A DNA stretch of 64,000 nucleotides from Spirosoma sp. KUDC1026. GTDB taxonomy: Bacteria > Bacteroidota > Bacteroidia > Cytophagales > Spirosomataceae. Positions 37,793-46,160 of the stretch are shown here, one piece after another; position 1 is the stretch's first letter, and the number at the start of each line of letters is the position of its first letter. Where the stretch lies: contig NZ_CP056032.1 in the NCBI RefSeq assembly GCF_013375035.1, forward strand, positions 3,656,001-3,720,000, given 5' to 3'. The translations under genes and the position numbers were made by a program. Under the pieces are notes generated by a model. It ran no database searches, was not told the origin of the DNA, and saw only the letters and a list, made by a program, of their open reading frames with translations.

Positions 37793-37850
37793 AAATTACC
37801 CGTTGCCAATGATCCGGAAAAGTACCGGTGAGGTTTGCAACGGGTAATTT
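37793..37850 (+). terminator. Terminator of hisS
   Basis: The 14-bp stem AAATTACCCGTTGC with GCAACGGGTAATTT surrounds a 30-nt loop that holds a small inner CCGG pairing. A T-rich tail follows. Confidence 0.82.
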
Positions 37851-37895
37851 TCGTTTTGGCCGGGTAGAAGCCGATCAATCAGGCTTTTTGGGTGT

Positions 37896-39089
37896 ATGAA
37901 CGGACAGGTCGGAGGGGGCAAGAATAACGCTGCCATAGGGCTGTGGCTGCTGCTTTTAGTAGCGGTTGTCGGCTGTCACGCGCCCGATGCCGTTATTCCG
38001 TCAGCCGGCCCTGCGCCGGTTCCCGTCGTGACCACGCCCCCCAGCGTCAGCCTGACCGTACCATTTGTCTATGTGGGCAGTTACGATAACCACCTCTACG
38101 CCCTGGATACCACCAATGGAGCGGTACGCTGGTCGTTTCGGGCCGATACGTCCATTCATTCCAGCCCGGTTGTTGCCTATGGTATGGTTTACGTGGGCAG
38201 CAACGATTACAGCCTCTACGCACTGGATGCCGCGACGGGAACGCGTCGCTGGACCTTTCGGACGGGCGCGGCCGTTTATTCAAGTCCTACCGTCGTCGAC
38301 GGGCGGCTGTTCGTGGGCAGCCAGGATGGAACGCTGTACGCGCTGGATGCCACGACGGGTAGCCTGCTCTGGGTGCTGAATACGTCCTTCGGGTTGGCGA
38401 GTCGCGTGTATGGATTGTATAGTAGTCCAGCCGTGCTGAACGGGATGGTGTATATTGGGGGTCAGGATAATGACGTGTACGCCGTCGACGCGGCTACCGG
38501 TCGGCTGCGCTGGCGATTTCGGACTCAGGGGCATATTCTATCGAGCCCCATAGCGGTTGGGAACACCGTATACATCGGCAGCTCGGACAAACGGCTGTAC
38601 GCGCTGTACGCGGCTACGGGGACCCGGCGCTGGGCTTTTGCCACCGACGAGATTATTTACGCCAGTCCGGTAGTAGCCAACGGTGTCGTGTACGTGGGGA
38701 GTTACGACAACAACCTGTACGCGCTGGACGCGGCCACGGGCACGGTGCGCTGGCGGTTCCGGACTAATACGTCGATTTACGCCAGCCCGGTCGTCGTGGG
38801 CAACCTGGTCTACCTGGCCAGTCGCGATCATTCCCTTTACGTAATAGATGCGGCTACGGGGCGGGGAAATCAGCTGTTTCAGGCTAACTATGATCTGTAC
38901 GCAACCCCGCTGGTGACGGGCGGTACGGTCTACGTAGGAAGTAATGATACGCGTTTCTATGCTATTGATCGGTCGTCGGGCCGAGTACGCTGGTCGTTCC
39001 AGACGGGGGGTGTTATTGTGTCGAGCCCGGTGCTGGCGCAACGGAACAAAACAGTTGGGATCTATCCAACCATTAGTGGTGCCAAATAA
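37896..39089 (+). CDS. PQQ-like beta-propeller lipoprotein
   Basis: A 397-aa lipoprotein with lipobox cysteine C27 (LLLVAVVGC) and a Pro-rich linker. Eight blades of about 40 residues follow, each with the pattern YVGSxDxxLYALDAATG-x-RW-x-F-x-T-x-x-x-I-x-SSPVV, a PQQ/WD-like eight-bladed propeller. Its resemblance to BamB and quinoprotein propellers suggests a binding scaffold rather than an enzyme; no cofactor residues are evident. It ends five bases before the DUF4249 gene and belongs to the same run as the TonB receptor, suggesting a surface role. Confidence 0.88.
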   Translation: MNGQVGGGKNNAAIGLWLLLLVAVVGCHAPDAVIPSAGPAPVPVVTTPPSVSLTVPFVYVGSYDNHLYALDTTNGAVRWSFRADTSIHSSPVVAYGMVYVGSNDYSLYALDAATGTRRWTFRTGAAVYSSPTVVDGRLFVGSQDGTLYALDATTGSLLWVLNTSFGLASRVYGLYSSPAVLNGMVYIGGQDNDVYAVDAATGRLRWRFRTQGHILSSPIAVGNTVYIGSSDKRLYALYAATGTRRWAFATDEIIYASPVVANGVVYVGSYDNNLYALDAATGTVRWRFRTNTSIYASPVVVGNLVYLASRDHSLYVIDAATGRGNQLFQANYDLYATPLVTGGTVYVGSNDTRFYAIDRSSGRVRWSFQTGGVIVSSPVLAQRNKTVGIYPTISGAK

Positions 39090-39093
39090 ATCG

Positions 39094-40317
39094 ATGAGAC
39101 GGGACGGAAAACACAACGAACAGAACAACCGACGCCTGGTCAACTGGTTACTCCTGGGATTAGGGGGGTGGCTATGCCTGAGCCAGGGCTGCGTTAGTCC
39201 CTATGATGCAAACAGACAACTGAGCGCCAACTTGGTGGTCGTCAATGGGATCATTACGGATCAGCCTGGAACGCAGACCATTTTCTTGAGCCGGGCGCGA
39301 TCGAGCGCGGACTCCAGCGCTACCACGCCAATCCAGCGGGCCGCTATAATGCTGGCCGTTAACGGGGAAACTATTGTTTCGCTGCGGGAGGTGCAGCCGG
39401 GTGAATATCAATTGCCCGACGGCTTCGTGGGCAAAGTGGGTAACACCTACCAACTACGGTTTCGGACAGAAGAGGGAGTCGCCTATCAGTCGTCGGTGGA
39501 AACGATGGTCGGCGTACCGGCTATTCTTCGAACGTATGATACGTATAACCCCCTAGGACCCAAGAAAACGGCGGATGCGTTACCGACGCCCGTCAACGAT
39601 ATTTACGTCGATTTTCAGGATCCGGCGGGTGCCCGTAATTTTTATCTCTGGCGGTGGCGACTCTACGAAACTCAGCGGTGGTGCGCTACCTGTGAGCAGG
39701 GGCGGTACGTCGTGCAGGATATCGGTCCGTTGGGAAGTGGCCCCTTAATGGTGCTAGGCTGCGTGCGGGATACGACCCTGCCGACGCGAAATCTATTCGA
39801 TTACCCGTGCCGGGGCCTGTGCTGGGATATTTTTTACAACCAGGATATCGATGTGTTCGCCGACAGTTATACCAACGGGCAACTCCAGGTGGGGCATAAA
39901 GTAGCGAGCGTACCGATCTACCAGCTTGACAAGGCGTCAATTACTATCGAGCAACTGTCGCTATCGGCGGATGCGTACCGCTATTACAAACTGTTCGCCG
40001 AACAGACGCAGAACACGGGAACGCTGGCCGACTCGCCCCCGGCGCCAATTGCGGGAAACGTCCGGAACCTGGCCGACCCGACCGAGAACGTCGTTGGGTA
40101 TTTCTCGGCGGCTTCCGTGTCGACCAGCAGTCACCGGATTGTGCGTTCGAACGTACCGGCGTCGGCGGGGCGGTTTCAGGGCCTGTTCAATGCCGTCAAC
40201 GGGCGGATGCCGAACCTGGAAACGGGCCGGAACGGCGGTCAGGGATTTTCCGGTGTTTCATCGGCCGTCTGTATTCCCAGCCGCTCCCGGACTGATCAGG
40301 TGCCGCCCGGCTGGTAA
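39094..40317 (+). CDS. DUF4249 lipoprotein
   Basis: A 407-aa lipoprotein of the DUF4249 family, found in Bacteroidota beside TonB-dependent receptors. The lipobox cysteine is C33 (LCLSQGC). The N-terminal beta-domain has LVVVNGIITDQPGTQTIFLSRA, and the C-terminal region contains an internal cysteine-rich section (WCATCEQGRY, PCRGLCWD). The ATG at 39094 is four bases after the previous stop and gives a proper signal peptide. The receptor gene starts 46 bases downstream, as is usual for such pairs. The partner probably caps or assists the barrel, by analogy with SusD-type lipoproteins. Confidence 0.87.
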   Translation: MRRDGKHNEQNNRRLVNWLLLGLGGWLCLSQGCVSPYDANRQLSANLVVVNGIITDQPGTQTIFLSRARSSADSSATTPIQRAAIMLAVNGETIVSLREVQPGEYQLPDGFVGKVGNTYQLRFRTEEGVAYQSSVETMVGVPAILRTYDTYNPLGPKKTADALPTPVNDIYVDFQDPAGARNFYLWRWRLYETQRWCATCEQGRYVVQDIGPLGSGPLMVLGCVRDTTLPTRNLFDYPCRGLCWDIFYNQDIDVFADSYTNGQLQVGHKVASVPIYQLDKASITIEQLSLSADAYRYYKLFAEQTQNTGTLADSPPAPIAGNVRNLADPTENVVGYFSAASVSTSSHRIVRSNVPASAGRFQGLFNAVNGRMPNLETGRNGGQGFSGVSSAVCIPSRSRTDQVPPGW

Positions 40318-40362
40318 CTGGTGCATGAAAACCGCTTAACGGAAGGTTTAACAAACGTTTCA

Positions 40363-42756
40363 ATGGGGAGAATGATACGGCTGGCGATGGTAGGAGTGTT
40401 GCTGAGTGGGCTGGTTCGGGCGCAGACGATCCGGCTCAGTGGCATTGTCAGCGATTCGGCCACGGGGAAACCGCTGGTCGGGGCTGCCGTGATCATCGAC
40501 TATCAGAAACACCTGACGGGAACCCACACGGACGAGCACGGCCACTACGCCCTCGACGTATCGCCCCAGGAGCACATCATCATTGTCCGTCTGGTGGGCT
40601 ACACGCCGGTGCGCCGGGTCGTTCCCCGTAGCACCGGTCCCCGCACCGTGAATATTAGCCTAGTGACAGTCGAAAGTCACCTGGAAGAAGTGATCGTGAC
40701 CACAAAGGGGTTCGACCAGACAATACGTCAGCCCATCCTGGGTGTCAATCAGCTCAATATCAATGCGCTGCGAAAACTGCCGTCCGCGCTGGGCGAAGTT
40801 GATCTGCTGCGGGGGTTGCAGGTACTGCCCGGCGTTAGCAGCGTGGGTGAAGCCGCCAACGGGCTCAATATCCGGGGCGGCACTACCGATCAGAACCTGA
40901 TTCTGCTCGACGAGACACCAATATTTAACCCGACCCACATGTTTGGCTTGTTTTCCGTGTTCCCGCCCGATGTGCTTGGCTCGGTCAATCTATACAAGGG
41001 CAACGTACCGGCTCGCTTCGGTGGGCGGGCGGCCTCGGTGCTGGACGTTTCCCTGCGCAATCCCGGCCTGGATTCGCTGCGGGGATCGGGGGGCATTAGT
41101 GTAGTTTCCAACAAACTGACGCTGGAGGTGCCACTCGTGAAAAACCGCCTGGCGATCCTGGTGTCGGGTCGCGGGGCGTTCAACGACTTTCTGCTGCCCC
41201 TGGCGAGCGAGCGGCTGCGGGGTATTCGGGCCCAGTTTGGCGATGGCGTGATCAAAGCGTTCTGGCGGGTAAACGACCGGAACACACTGACGGGAATGAT
41301 TTATGGCAGTAAAGACAATTTCCAGACGCCCCTGCTGGCGAATCTGCCCAACGTAAACGGTACCGCGACCCGCTACGACCACCAGACGCTGAATGGACTA
41401 TTGCGCTGGTTTACAGCCCTGTCACCACAGCTAAACCTGCAAACCTCGCTGGTATACGTGCATTACGTTCCCCGGATTCTGTCGCCCGAACTGGATGGTA
41501 ATCTGGTCAGCCTACGTTCCTCGGTGCTACAGCGGCAGTTCAGTTCAACCCTCAATTATCAGAAACTGAATCAGAAACTGGACGTCGGCCTGACCGCCAC
41601 CCATTACCGTATTGAACCTGGTACGCTGCTGCCGGGGCAGAGTCAGCAGGTGAACTACGTAACGACGCCCACCGAAAATGGACTGGAAGTGGCCCTGCAC
41701 GCTGATTACGAACGTAATGTCAGTGAGCGGCTGGCCCTCTCGGCAGGTCTTCGGTATTCGGGCTTTTTATCGCTGGGGCCGGCGCTGGTTCGCCGGTACG
41801 CGGCTGGGGAGTCGCGGGATGATTTTTCGGTGATCGACTCAGTTTTGTACCGGGCGGGGCAGGTGAGCAAGGCGTACGGCGGGCCGGAGCCTCGTTTGGG
41901 AATTCGGTACTCGCTGTCGCCCAACGCGTCGCTGAAATTTGGGTATAACCTGATGCGGCAGTATCTGCAACAGGTCACCAATACCACAACGCCCCTGCCG
42001 ACGTCGCGCTGGAAAACCGCGGATGCCAATATCCGCCCCCAGGTGAGTCAGCTCGTGACCGCGGGGTATTTCCTTAGTTTCAAACGGAACATCTACGAAC
42101 TGACGGCCGAAGGGTACTACCGGGCCACGCAGCACATCATCGACTACAAACCCGGCGCTGACTTTTTGTTACAGCCGTACCCCGAAACGCAACTCTTGCA
42201 GGGACGTAGCGTGGCGTACGGGCTGGAACTGATGGTGAGTAAGAAGAAAGGGGATCTGACGGGCTGGGTGAATTACACCTATGCCCGGACGCTGAACCAG
42301 GTGAATCAGGGCGTCTCGGTTGAGCAGGCGATCAACGCGGGGCGCTGGTACCGCGCCAACTACGACCGCCCTCATACTCTCAACGCTAACATGACCATCG
42401 ACGTGGGGCGGCACAACACCTTTAGTTTTACGTTTGCCTACAGCACCGGCCGACCCTATTCAAGCCCGACGGGCTACGTCAGTATCAACGGCGCGCAGTT
42501 TCCGTACTATGGCGAGCGAAACAACGAGCGGCTGCCCGACTACCACCGGCTGGACCTGGCCTGGAACATCTACAACCCCAGTATGCGGCACCGGCGCTGG
42601 GAGGGACGCTGGGCGTTTACTATCTATAATCTGTACGGGCAGCCGAACGCCTATTCCGTCTTTTTCCGCACGGAGAACGGGAAGACCAATCCGTATCAAC
42701 TCCAGATCTTCGCGGCTCCAATCGTATCGCTGGCTTACAATTTTGTCTTCAAATAG
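40363..42756 (+). CDS. TonB-dependent receptor with carboxypeptidase-regulatory-like domain
   Basis: A 797-aa outer-membrane receptor. A signal peptide (MIRLAMVGVLLSGLVRAQ) precedes a carboxypeptidase-D regulatory-like domain (residues about 20-110, LSGIVSDSATGKPLVGAAV). A plug follows with ALGEVDLLRGLQVLPGV and GLNIRGGTTDQNLILLDE, then the 22-strand barrel ending VSLAYNFVFK. Energy would come from TonB-ExbBD; a TonB-like gene lies at 54259. Its ligand is unknown, and no degradative enzymes adjoin. The ATG at 40363 or 40372 gives the best signal peptide. It pairs with the DUF4249 lipoprotein upstream. Confidence 0.93.
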   Translation: MGRMIRLAMVGVLLSGLVRAQTIRLSGIVSDSATGKPLVGAAVIIDYQKHLTGTHTDEHGHYALDVSPQEHIIIVRLVGYTPVRRVVPRSTGPRTVNISLVTVESHLEEVIVTTKGFDQTIRQPILGVNQLNINALRKLPSALGEVDLLRGLQVLPGVSSVGEAANGLNIRGGTTDQNLILLDETPIFNPTHMFGLFSVFPPDVLGSVNLYKGNVPARFGGRAASVLDVSLRNPGLDSLRGSGGISVVSNKLTLEVPLVKNRLAILVSGRGAFNDFLLPLASERLRGIRAQFGDGVIKAFWRVNDRNTLTGMIYGSKDNFQTPLLANLPNVNGTATRYDHQTLNGLLRWFTALSPQLNLQTSLVYVHYVPRILSPELDGNLVSLRSSVLQRQFSSTLNYQKLNQKLDVGLTATHYRIEPGTLLPGQSQQVNYVTTPTENGLEVALHADYERNVSERLALSAGLRYSGFLSLGPALVRRYAAGESRDDFSVIDSVLYRAGQVSKAYGGPEPRLGIRYSLSPNASLKFGYNLMRQYLQQVTNTTTPLPTSRWKTADANIRPQVSQLVTAGYFLSFKRNIYELTAEGYYRATQHIIDYKPGADFLLQPYPETQLLQGRSVAYGLELMVSKKKGDLTGWVNYTYARTLNQVNQGVSVEQAINAGRWYRANYDRPHTLNANMTIDVGRHNTFSFTFAYSTGRPYSSPTGYVSINGAQFPYYGERNNERLPDYHRLDLAWNIYNPSMRHRRWEGRWAFTIYNLYGQPNAYSVFFRTENGKTNPYQLQIFAAPIVSLAYNFVFK

Positions 42757-43070
42757 GTGCTTGCTACCGGTTCAGCCGCTGAGTATATATGGCAATATTG
42801 GTACAATCGCCAGTCTCACGCTGGTTGAGATCGAGGGGAATTATTGCCTACTGTGCGTTAGGTATACAGAATAATTATAGGGTTTTGGACGATACTAAAG
42901 CGACTTTGTTTTTCGCAAATTCAGAGGCTATTGCAACGGTAGGCTGCCCGAGCACGTAACGAGTATTAACTGGATTTGGTAAAACTACTCAGCAGCCCAA
43001 GGGAGGTAGTCTGATGATGGTAGCCGAATACGTAGAGTTAAGTTTTACCCACATAGCCGCAAAGGAAAAA
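42757..43070. other. Non-coding stretch
   Basis: 314 bases between the receptor gene and the dioxygenase-like gene. No accepted frame, no clear hairpin terminator with a T-run and no full consensus promoter were seen. Confidence 0.5.
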
Positions 43071-43814
43071 ATGGAACGGAACGAATTTTTAAAGCGTGGC
43101 TTTGGGAGCCTGTTCGGCGTAGCGGTCATGGCCGCCTGTAGCAAAACCGACATTGATCCAACCACTTCAACAAGTACGGGGGGGACCTCAACCTCGACGG
43201 GATCGACCAACGGCAGTTCGGCTAGCAGCTGCACCGTAACGAACTCGGAAACGGAAGGGCCTTTCCCCACCAAATCACCCGCGAAATTCGTACGAAGCGA
43301 CATTCGAGATGGCCAGACGGGCGTAGCGTTGACGATGAACATCACCATTAAAAACGCCAACAGTAGCTGTAATGCACTCGCGGGGGCATTGATCGACGTC
43401 TGGCACTGCGACAAAGCCGGCAATTATTCGGAATACGGCGGTACGGGCATGCAGAGCGTGAACTACACAACGGTTGACTTCCTGCGGGGGCGGCAGACGA
43501 CGGATGCAAATGGGGTGGTGAGCTTTACGACAATCTTTCCGGGCTGGTACTCAGGCCGGGCTCCGCACGTCCACGTTCATATTTACAACTCGGTGGGTAA
43601 GTCGCTGCTGGTCACGCAGATTGCCTTTCCGTATGCTATCTGTAATACGGTGTACACAACCGGACAGTCGTACGGCTACACAAAAGGGGCGCAGGATACC
43701 CTGAACGAACGGGACAACGTGTTCGGTGATGGCTACACCAACGAACTGGCTACCCTGTCGGGAAGTCTGTCCGCTGGTTATGCGCTTACCCATACGATCG
43801 TCGTAAATGGATAA
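43071..43814 (+). CDS. Intradiol ring-cleavage dioxygenase-like lipoprotein
   Basis: A 247-aa lipoprotein (lipobox cysteine C23 in AVMAAC) with a Ser/Thr/Gly linker of about 30 residues and a protocatechuate 3,4-dioxygenase-type domain. The family start is ETEGPFPT. Likely iron ligands are Y119 (DKAGNYSEY), Y160 (PGWYSGRAP), H166 and H168 (PHVHVH). These are all four Fe(III) ligands, so the site looks intact, although secreted family members are poorly characterised and may act on aromatic compounds outside the cytoplasm. The ATG at 43071 is preferred over one at 43014. Its stop is followed after six bases by palindromic element 2. Confidence 0.87.
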   Translation: MERNEFLKRGFGSLFGVAVMAACSKTDIDPTTSTSTGGTSTSTGSTNGSSASSCTVTNSETEGPFPTKSPAKFVRSDIRDGQTGVALTMNITIKNANSSCNALAGALIDVWHCDKAGNYSEYGGTGMQSVNYTTVDFLRGRQTTDANGVVSFTTIFPGWYSGRAPHVHVHIYNSVGKSLLVTQIAFPYAICNTVYTTGQSYGYTKGAQDTLNERDNVFGDGYTNELATLSGSLSAGYALTHTIVVNG

Positions 43815-43820
43815 ATTGCG

Positions 43821-43893
43821 AATGAGTGATTGAGTGAATGAGCGAATAAAAATTAGGCGTAAGCCTATTCGCTCATTCACTCAATCACTCATT
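43821..43893 (+). repeat. 8-bp-unit palindromic element, copy 2
   Basis: The two 28-base arms (43821-43848 and 43866-43893) are perfectly complementary, built from AATGAGT-GATTGAGT-GAATGAGC-GAATA. The loop contains GGC-GTAA-GCC. The variant unit GATTGAGT occurs in both arms. It ends 5 bases before the next ATG. Confidence 0.92.
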
Positions 43894-43898
43894 AGTAT

Positions 43899-44423
43899 AT
43901 GAAAGGGTTGATTCGGCTGAGTTACCGGAAGGTTATTGATGTTACGTCGGCAAAGCGCTGGGACCGGGCCGTTTTTGACGAAACTTACCACGAGTTTTAC
44001 ATGCAGGCCCAGCAGTACGACCAGGCCGGTACTTATCAGACGCTTCAGGAGTTGATCGACAACGTACCCAAAGCGGAGCAGTTGCATTACCTGACGAGCC
44101 GTGTAGCGATGGGCTACCTGCAACAAGTAAATCAGATCATTCCCGATTTGCTGAATGCGTCGGGGCAGGAAGCCGTGCCGTTCACCCAGTTCAAGTTTGA
44201 GATTCTGGCGTCCGACATCAAACGGAAAGACGCGCATAAAGTAGCTATTACGTTCTATAGCGATCCAATTACCTGGATTGATACGTTGGGAAACGCGTTA
44301 TTTGTGGCTTATGGTGATCAGCGGCAACTACTGGCGGAGGGAAAAGAAGTCAGCACGGATCTGCTGATGCTCCAGCCGAACCTTACTATCTGGTCTTACC
44401 AGCCCGGATCACTCGTCCTATGA
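43899..44423 (+). CDS. Hypothetical protein, partner of the pirin-like protein
   Basis: A 174-aa cytoplasmic protein I do not recognise. It has no signal peptide and is rich in helices (YHEFYMQAQQYDQAG, TYQTLQELIDNVPKAEQLHYL), with a beta-rich C-terminal half (KVAITFYSDPITWIDTLGNALFVAYG). The stop overlaps the start of the pirin-like gene by four bases (ATGA), so the two are translationally coupled and probably work together. The start codon is five bases after palindromic element 2. Confidence 0.75.
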   Translation: MKGLIRLSYRKVIDVTSAKRWDRAVFDETYHEFYMQAQQYDQAGTYQTLQELIDNVPKAEQLHYLTSRVAMGYLQQVNQIIPDLLNASGQEAVPFTQFKFEILASDIKRKDAHKVAITFYSDPITWIDTLGNALFVAYGDQRQLLAEGKEVSTDLLMLQPNLTIWSYQPGSLVL

Positions 44424-45226
44424 ATGCCCAAACCGACGCACAAATCTACCTGGCCGACCAGCGGGGCTGCTCGCAGACCAACTTAGTACGCAGTTACCAC
44501 ACCTTTAACTTTGGGGCGTACGTAGCCGAGGGACGCCAACCATTCGGGCCGTTGCAACTGCTGAATGACGATACCCTGCGGGCAGGAGCCGCGTTGAATC
44601 TGCGGGTGGAGGATGCCACCGATGTTATTCTGCTGCCACTGGAGGGGGGACTGGAATACCATTTTCGCGAATCGATAGCCCCATCGTCCGCATCCACGTC
44701 GGTTTCTACCGGAGCGACTTCCATCGGAGTGGCTCTGGCGGGAGTAACTCCCGATTTTCTGGAACCGGGGCAGGTGGGGATACTATCGTTGCCAGCCGGA
44801 ACGACGTATTCCGTAACGAATCCCTACGAAACCGAAACCATTACGTTCCTTCAGTTCTGGCTGCGACGGATTGAGGCAATAGCTGGCTCTACCGTCACGC
44901 ACAACCGGTTTCTGCTACTCACCAAAAATACATTGCTGCCTCTGTTTGGGTCGGCGGCTGCTGGCTCCGATACCGTACTAACAAGCCGTGGCTTTATTGG
45001 TCAGTACGATGGACGGGGCGAAGGAACGTTTACGGTGCCCGCGGCAGGACGTAACGTTTTTGTGGTTGTCCTGCGGGGCGTATTTGAAGTAGCCAACCGG
45101 TTGCTGCACGAAAAAGACGGTCTTTCCCTTCGCTACGAGCCGGCAGATACCCATCGTGACATGGAATTTGAAGCGTTATCGGACGGAGCCATCCTCCTGC
45201 TTATCGATATGCCGCTTGATCAGTAA
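44420..45226 (+). CDS. Pirin-like bicupin lacking the usual metal ligands
   Basis: A 268-aa cupin protein with a pirin-like start (VRSYHTFNFGAY, FGPLQLLNDDTLRAG). In pirins the next segment is HPHRDMEI, whose histidines bind the metal; here it reads NLRVEDATDVILLP, followed by the conserved LEGGLEY. The metal site of the first cupin is therefore missing, so quercetinase-type activity is unlikely there. The C-terminal half retains a second cupin fold (GEGTFTVPAAGRNVFVVVLRGVFEV). It is coupled by ATGA to the unknown gene upstream and ends before a strong two-way terminator. Confidence 0.8.
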   Translation: MNAQTDAQIYLADQRGCSQTNLVRSYHTFNFGAYVAEGRQPFGPLQLLNDDTLRAGAALNLRVEDATDVILLPLEGGLEYHFRESIAPSSASTSVSTGATSIGVALAGVTPDFLEPGQVGILSLPAGTTYSVTNPYETETITFLQFWLRRIEAIAGSTVTHNRFLLLTKNTLLPLFGSAAAGSDTVLTSRGFIGQYDGRGEGTFTVPAAGRNVFVVVLRGVFEVANRLLHEKDGLSLRYEPADTHRDMEFEALSDGAILLLIDMPLDQ

Positions 45227-45242
45227 ACAAAAGTACTAAATC

Positions 45243-45281
45243 AAAAAAAGCCCTGACTCAGTCTGAGTCAGGGCTTTTTTT
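45243..45281. terminator. Two-way terminator
   Basis: AAAAAAAGCCCTGACTCA and TGAGTCAGGGCTTTTTTT form a perfect 18-bp stem with loop GTC. It is shared by the convergent pirin-like gene and cobA. Confidence 0.95.
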
Positions 45282-45300
45282 GATGCTATAAAACGATCAG

Positions 45301-46062
45301 CTACTCAACATCCGTTGGGGTATCCAGAGCGAGTAAGTTTGCTTTGGTTGCCGCATTGCCCAGGGCCGCTACGTCGCCAACAACAATAATAGCGGGGTTA
45401 TCAATGCCGCTCTCGATGACACGTTGCTGAATATCACTAACGCGTCCAGTGACAACCCGCTCGTTGGGAAGAGATCCGTTCTGAATAATGGCGACGGGTG
45501 TATTGGCTTTGCCCGCGCCGTCGAAAACCGCCATAATCTCAGCCAGCTTGTGCATCCCCATCAGGATCACCACCGTTGCCGAAGACTGAGCGGCCAGTTG
45601 AAGATCCGATGATAACTGGCCGGCTTTCGTCGTGCCGGTTACCACCCAGAAGCTTTCCGACACACCCCGCGTTGTCAGCGGAATCCCCGCCGAGGCTGGA
45701 ACGGCGTAGCTACTCGACAAACCCGGCACGACGGCTGTTTCCAGACCGTGCTGTTTCGCGTATTCCAGTTCTTCGTAACCCCGGCCAAACACGAACGAAT
45801 CGCCCCCTTTCAGGCGAACGACATGCCCGTACTGCCGGGCGTAATGCACGATCAGTGGGTTTATATCTTCCTGCATGCAGGCATACGCACCCCGGCGTTT
45901 GCCGACGTAAACCTTCAGGGCATCAGGATGACAATAATTTAACAGGTCCGGATGCACCAGCGCATCGTACATAACAACGTCTGCCTGTTGCAGCGCCCGG
46001 ACACCTTTCAAGGTGATCAGGTCCGGATCACCCGGTCCCGCACCAACAAGGGTAAGTTTCAT
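45301..46062 (-). CDS. cobA: Uroporphyrinogen-III C-methyltransferase
   Basis: A 253-aa SAM-dependent methyltransferase that converts uroporphyrinogen III to precorrin-2, the precursor of siroheme. Motifs are VGAGPGDPDLITLKG at residues 6-20, YDALVHPDLL, GGDSFVFGRGYEEL and GIPLTTRGVS. It is the monofunctional form, without the CysG dehydrogenase/ferrochelatase domain. It lies downstream of the siroheme-dependent nitrite/sulfite reductase gene on the same strand, separated only by palindromic element 3, whose arm ends four bases before this start codon. The context supports supply of siroheme to that reductase. Confidence 0.95.
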   Translation of the reverse strand: MKLTLVGAGPGDPDLITLKGVRALQQADVVMYDALVHPDLLNYCHPDALKVYVGKRRGAYACMQEDINPLIVHYARQYGHVVRLKGGDSFVFGRGYEELEYAKQHGLETAVVPGLSSSYAVPASAGIPLTTRGVSESFWVVTGTTKAGQLSSDLQLAAQSSATVVILMGMHKLAEIMAVFDGAGKANTPVAIIQNGSLPNERVVTGRVSDIQQRVIESGIDNPAIIVVGDVAALGNAATKANLLALDTPTDVE

Positions 46063-46066
46063 AAGG

Positions 46067-46159
46067 TCAATGAGTGAATGAGTGAATGAGTGATTTGTGA
46101 ATGAATAAAGCAGACGTCAGCCTATTCGCTCATTCGCAAATCACTCATTCACTCATTGA
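46067..46159 (-). repeat. 8-bp-unit palindromic element, copy 3
   Basis: The left arm 46067-46107 and right arm 46123-46159 pair, with TCAATGAGTGAATGAGT at the outer ends. The left arm has one extra GAATGAGT unit and lacks an inner GAGC. It fills the whole gap between the reductase stop (46161) and the cobA ATG (46062). The segment AGCCTATTCGCTCATTC is shared with copy 2. Confidence 0.9.
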
Positions 46160-46160
46160 T

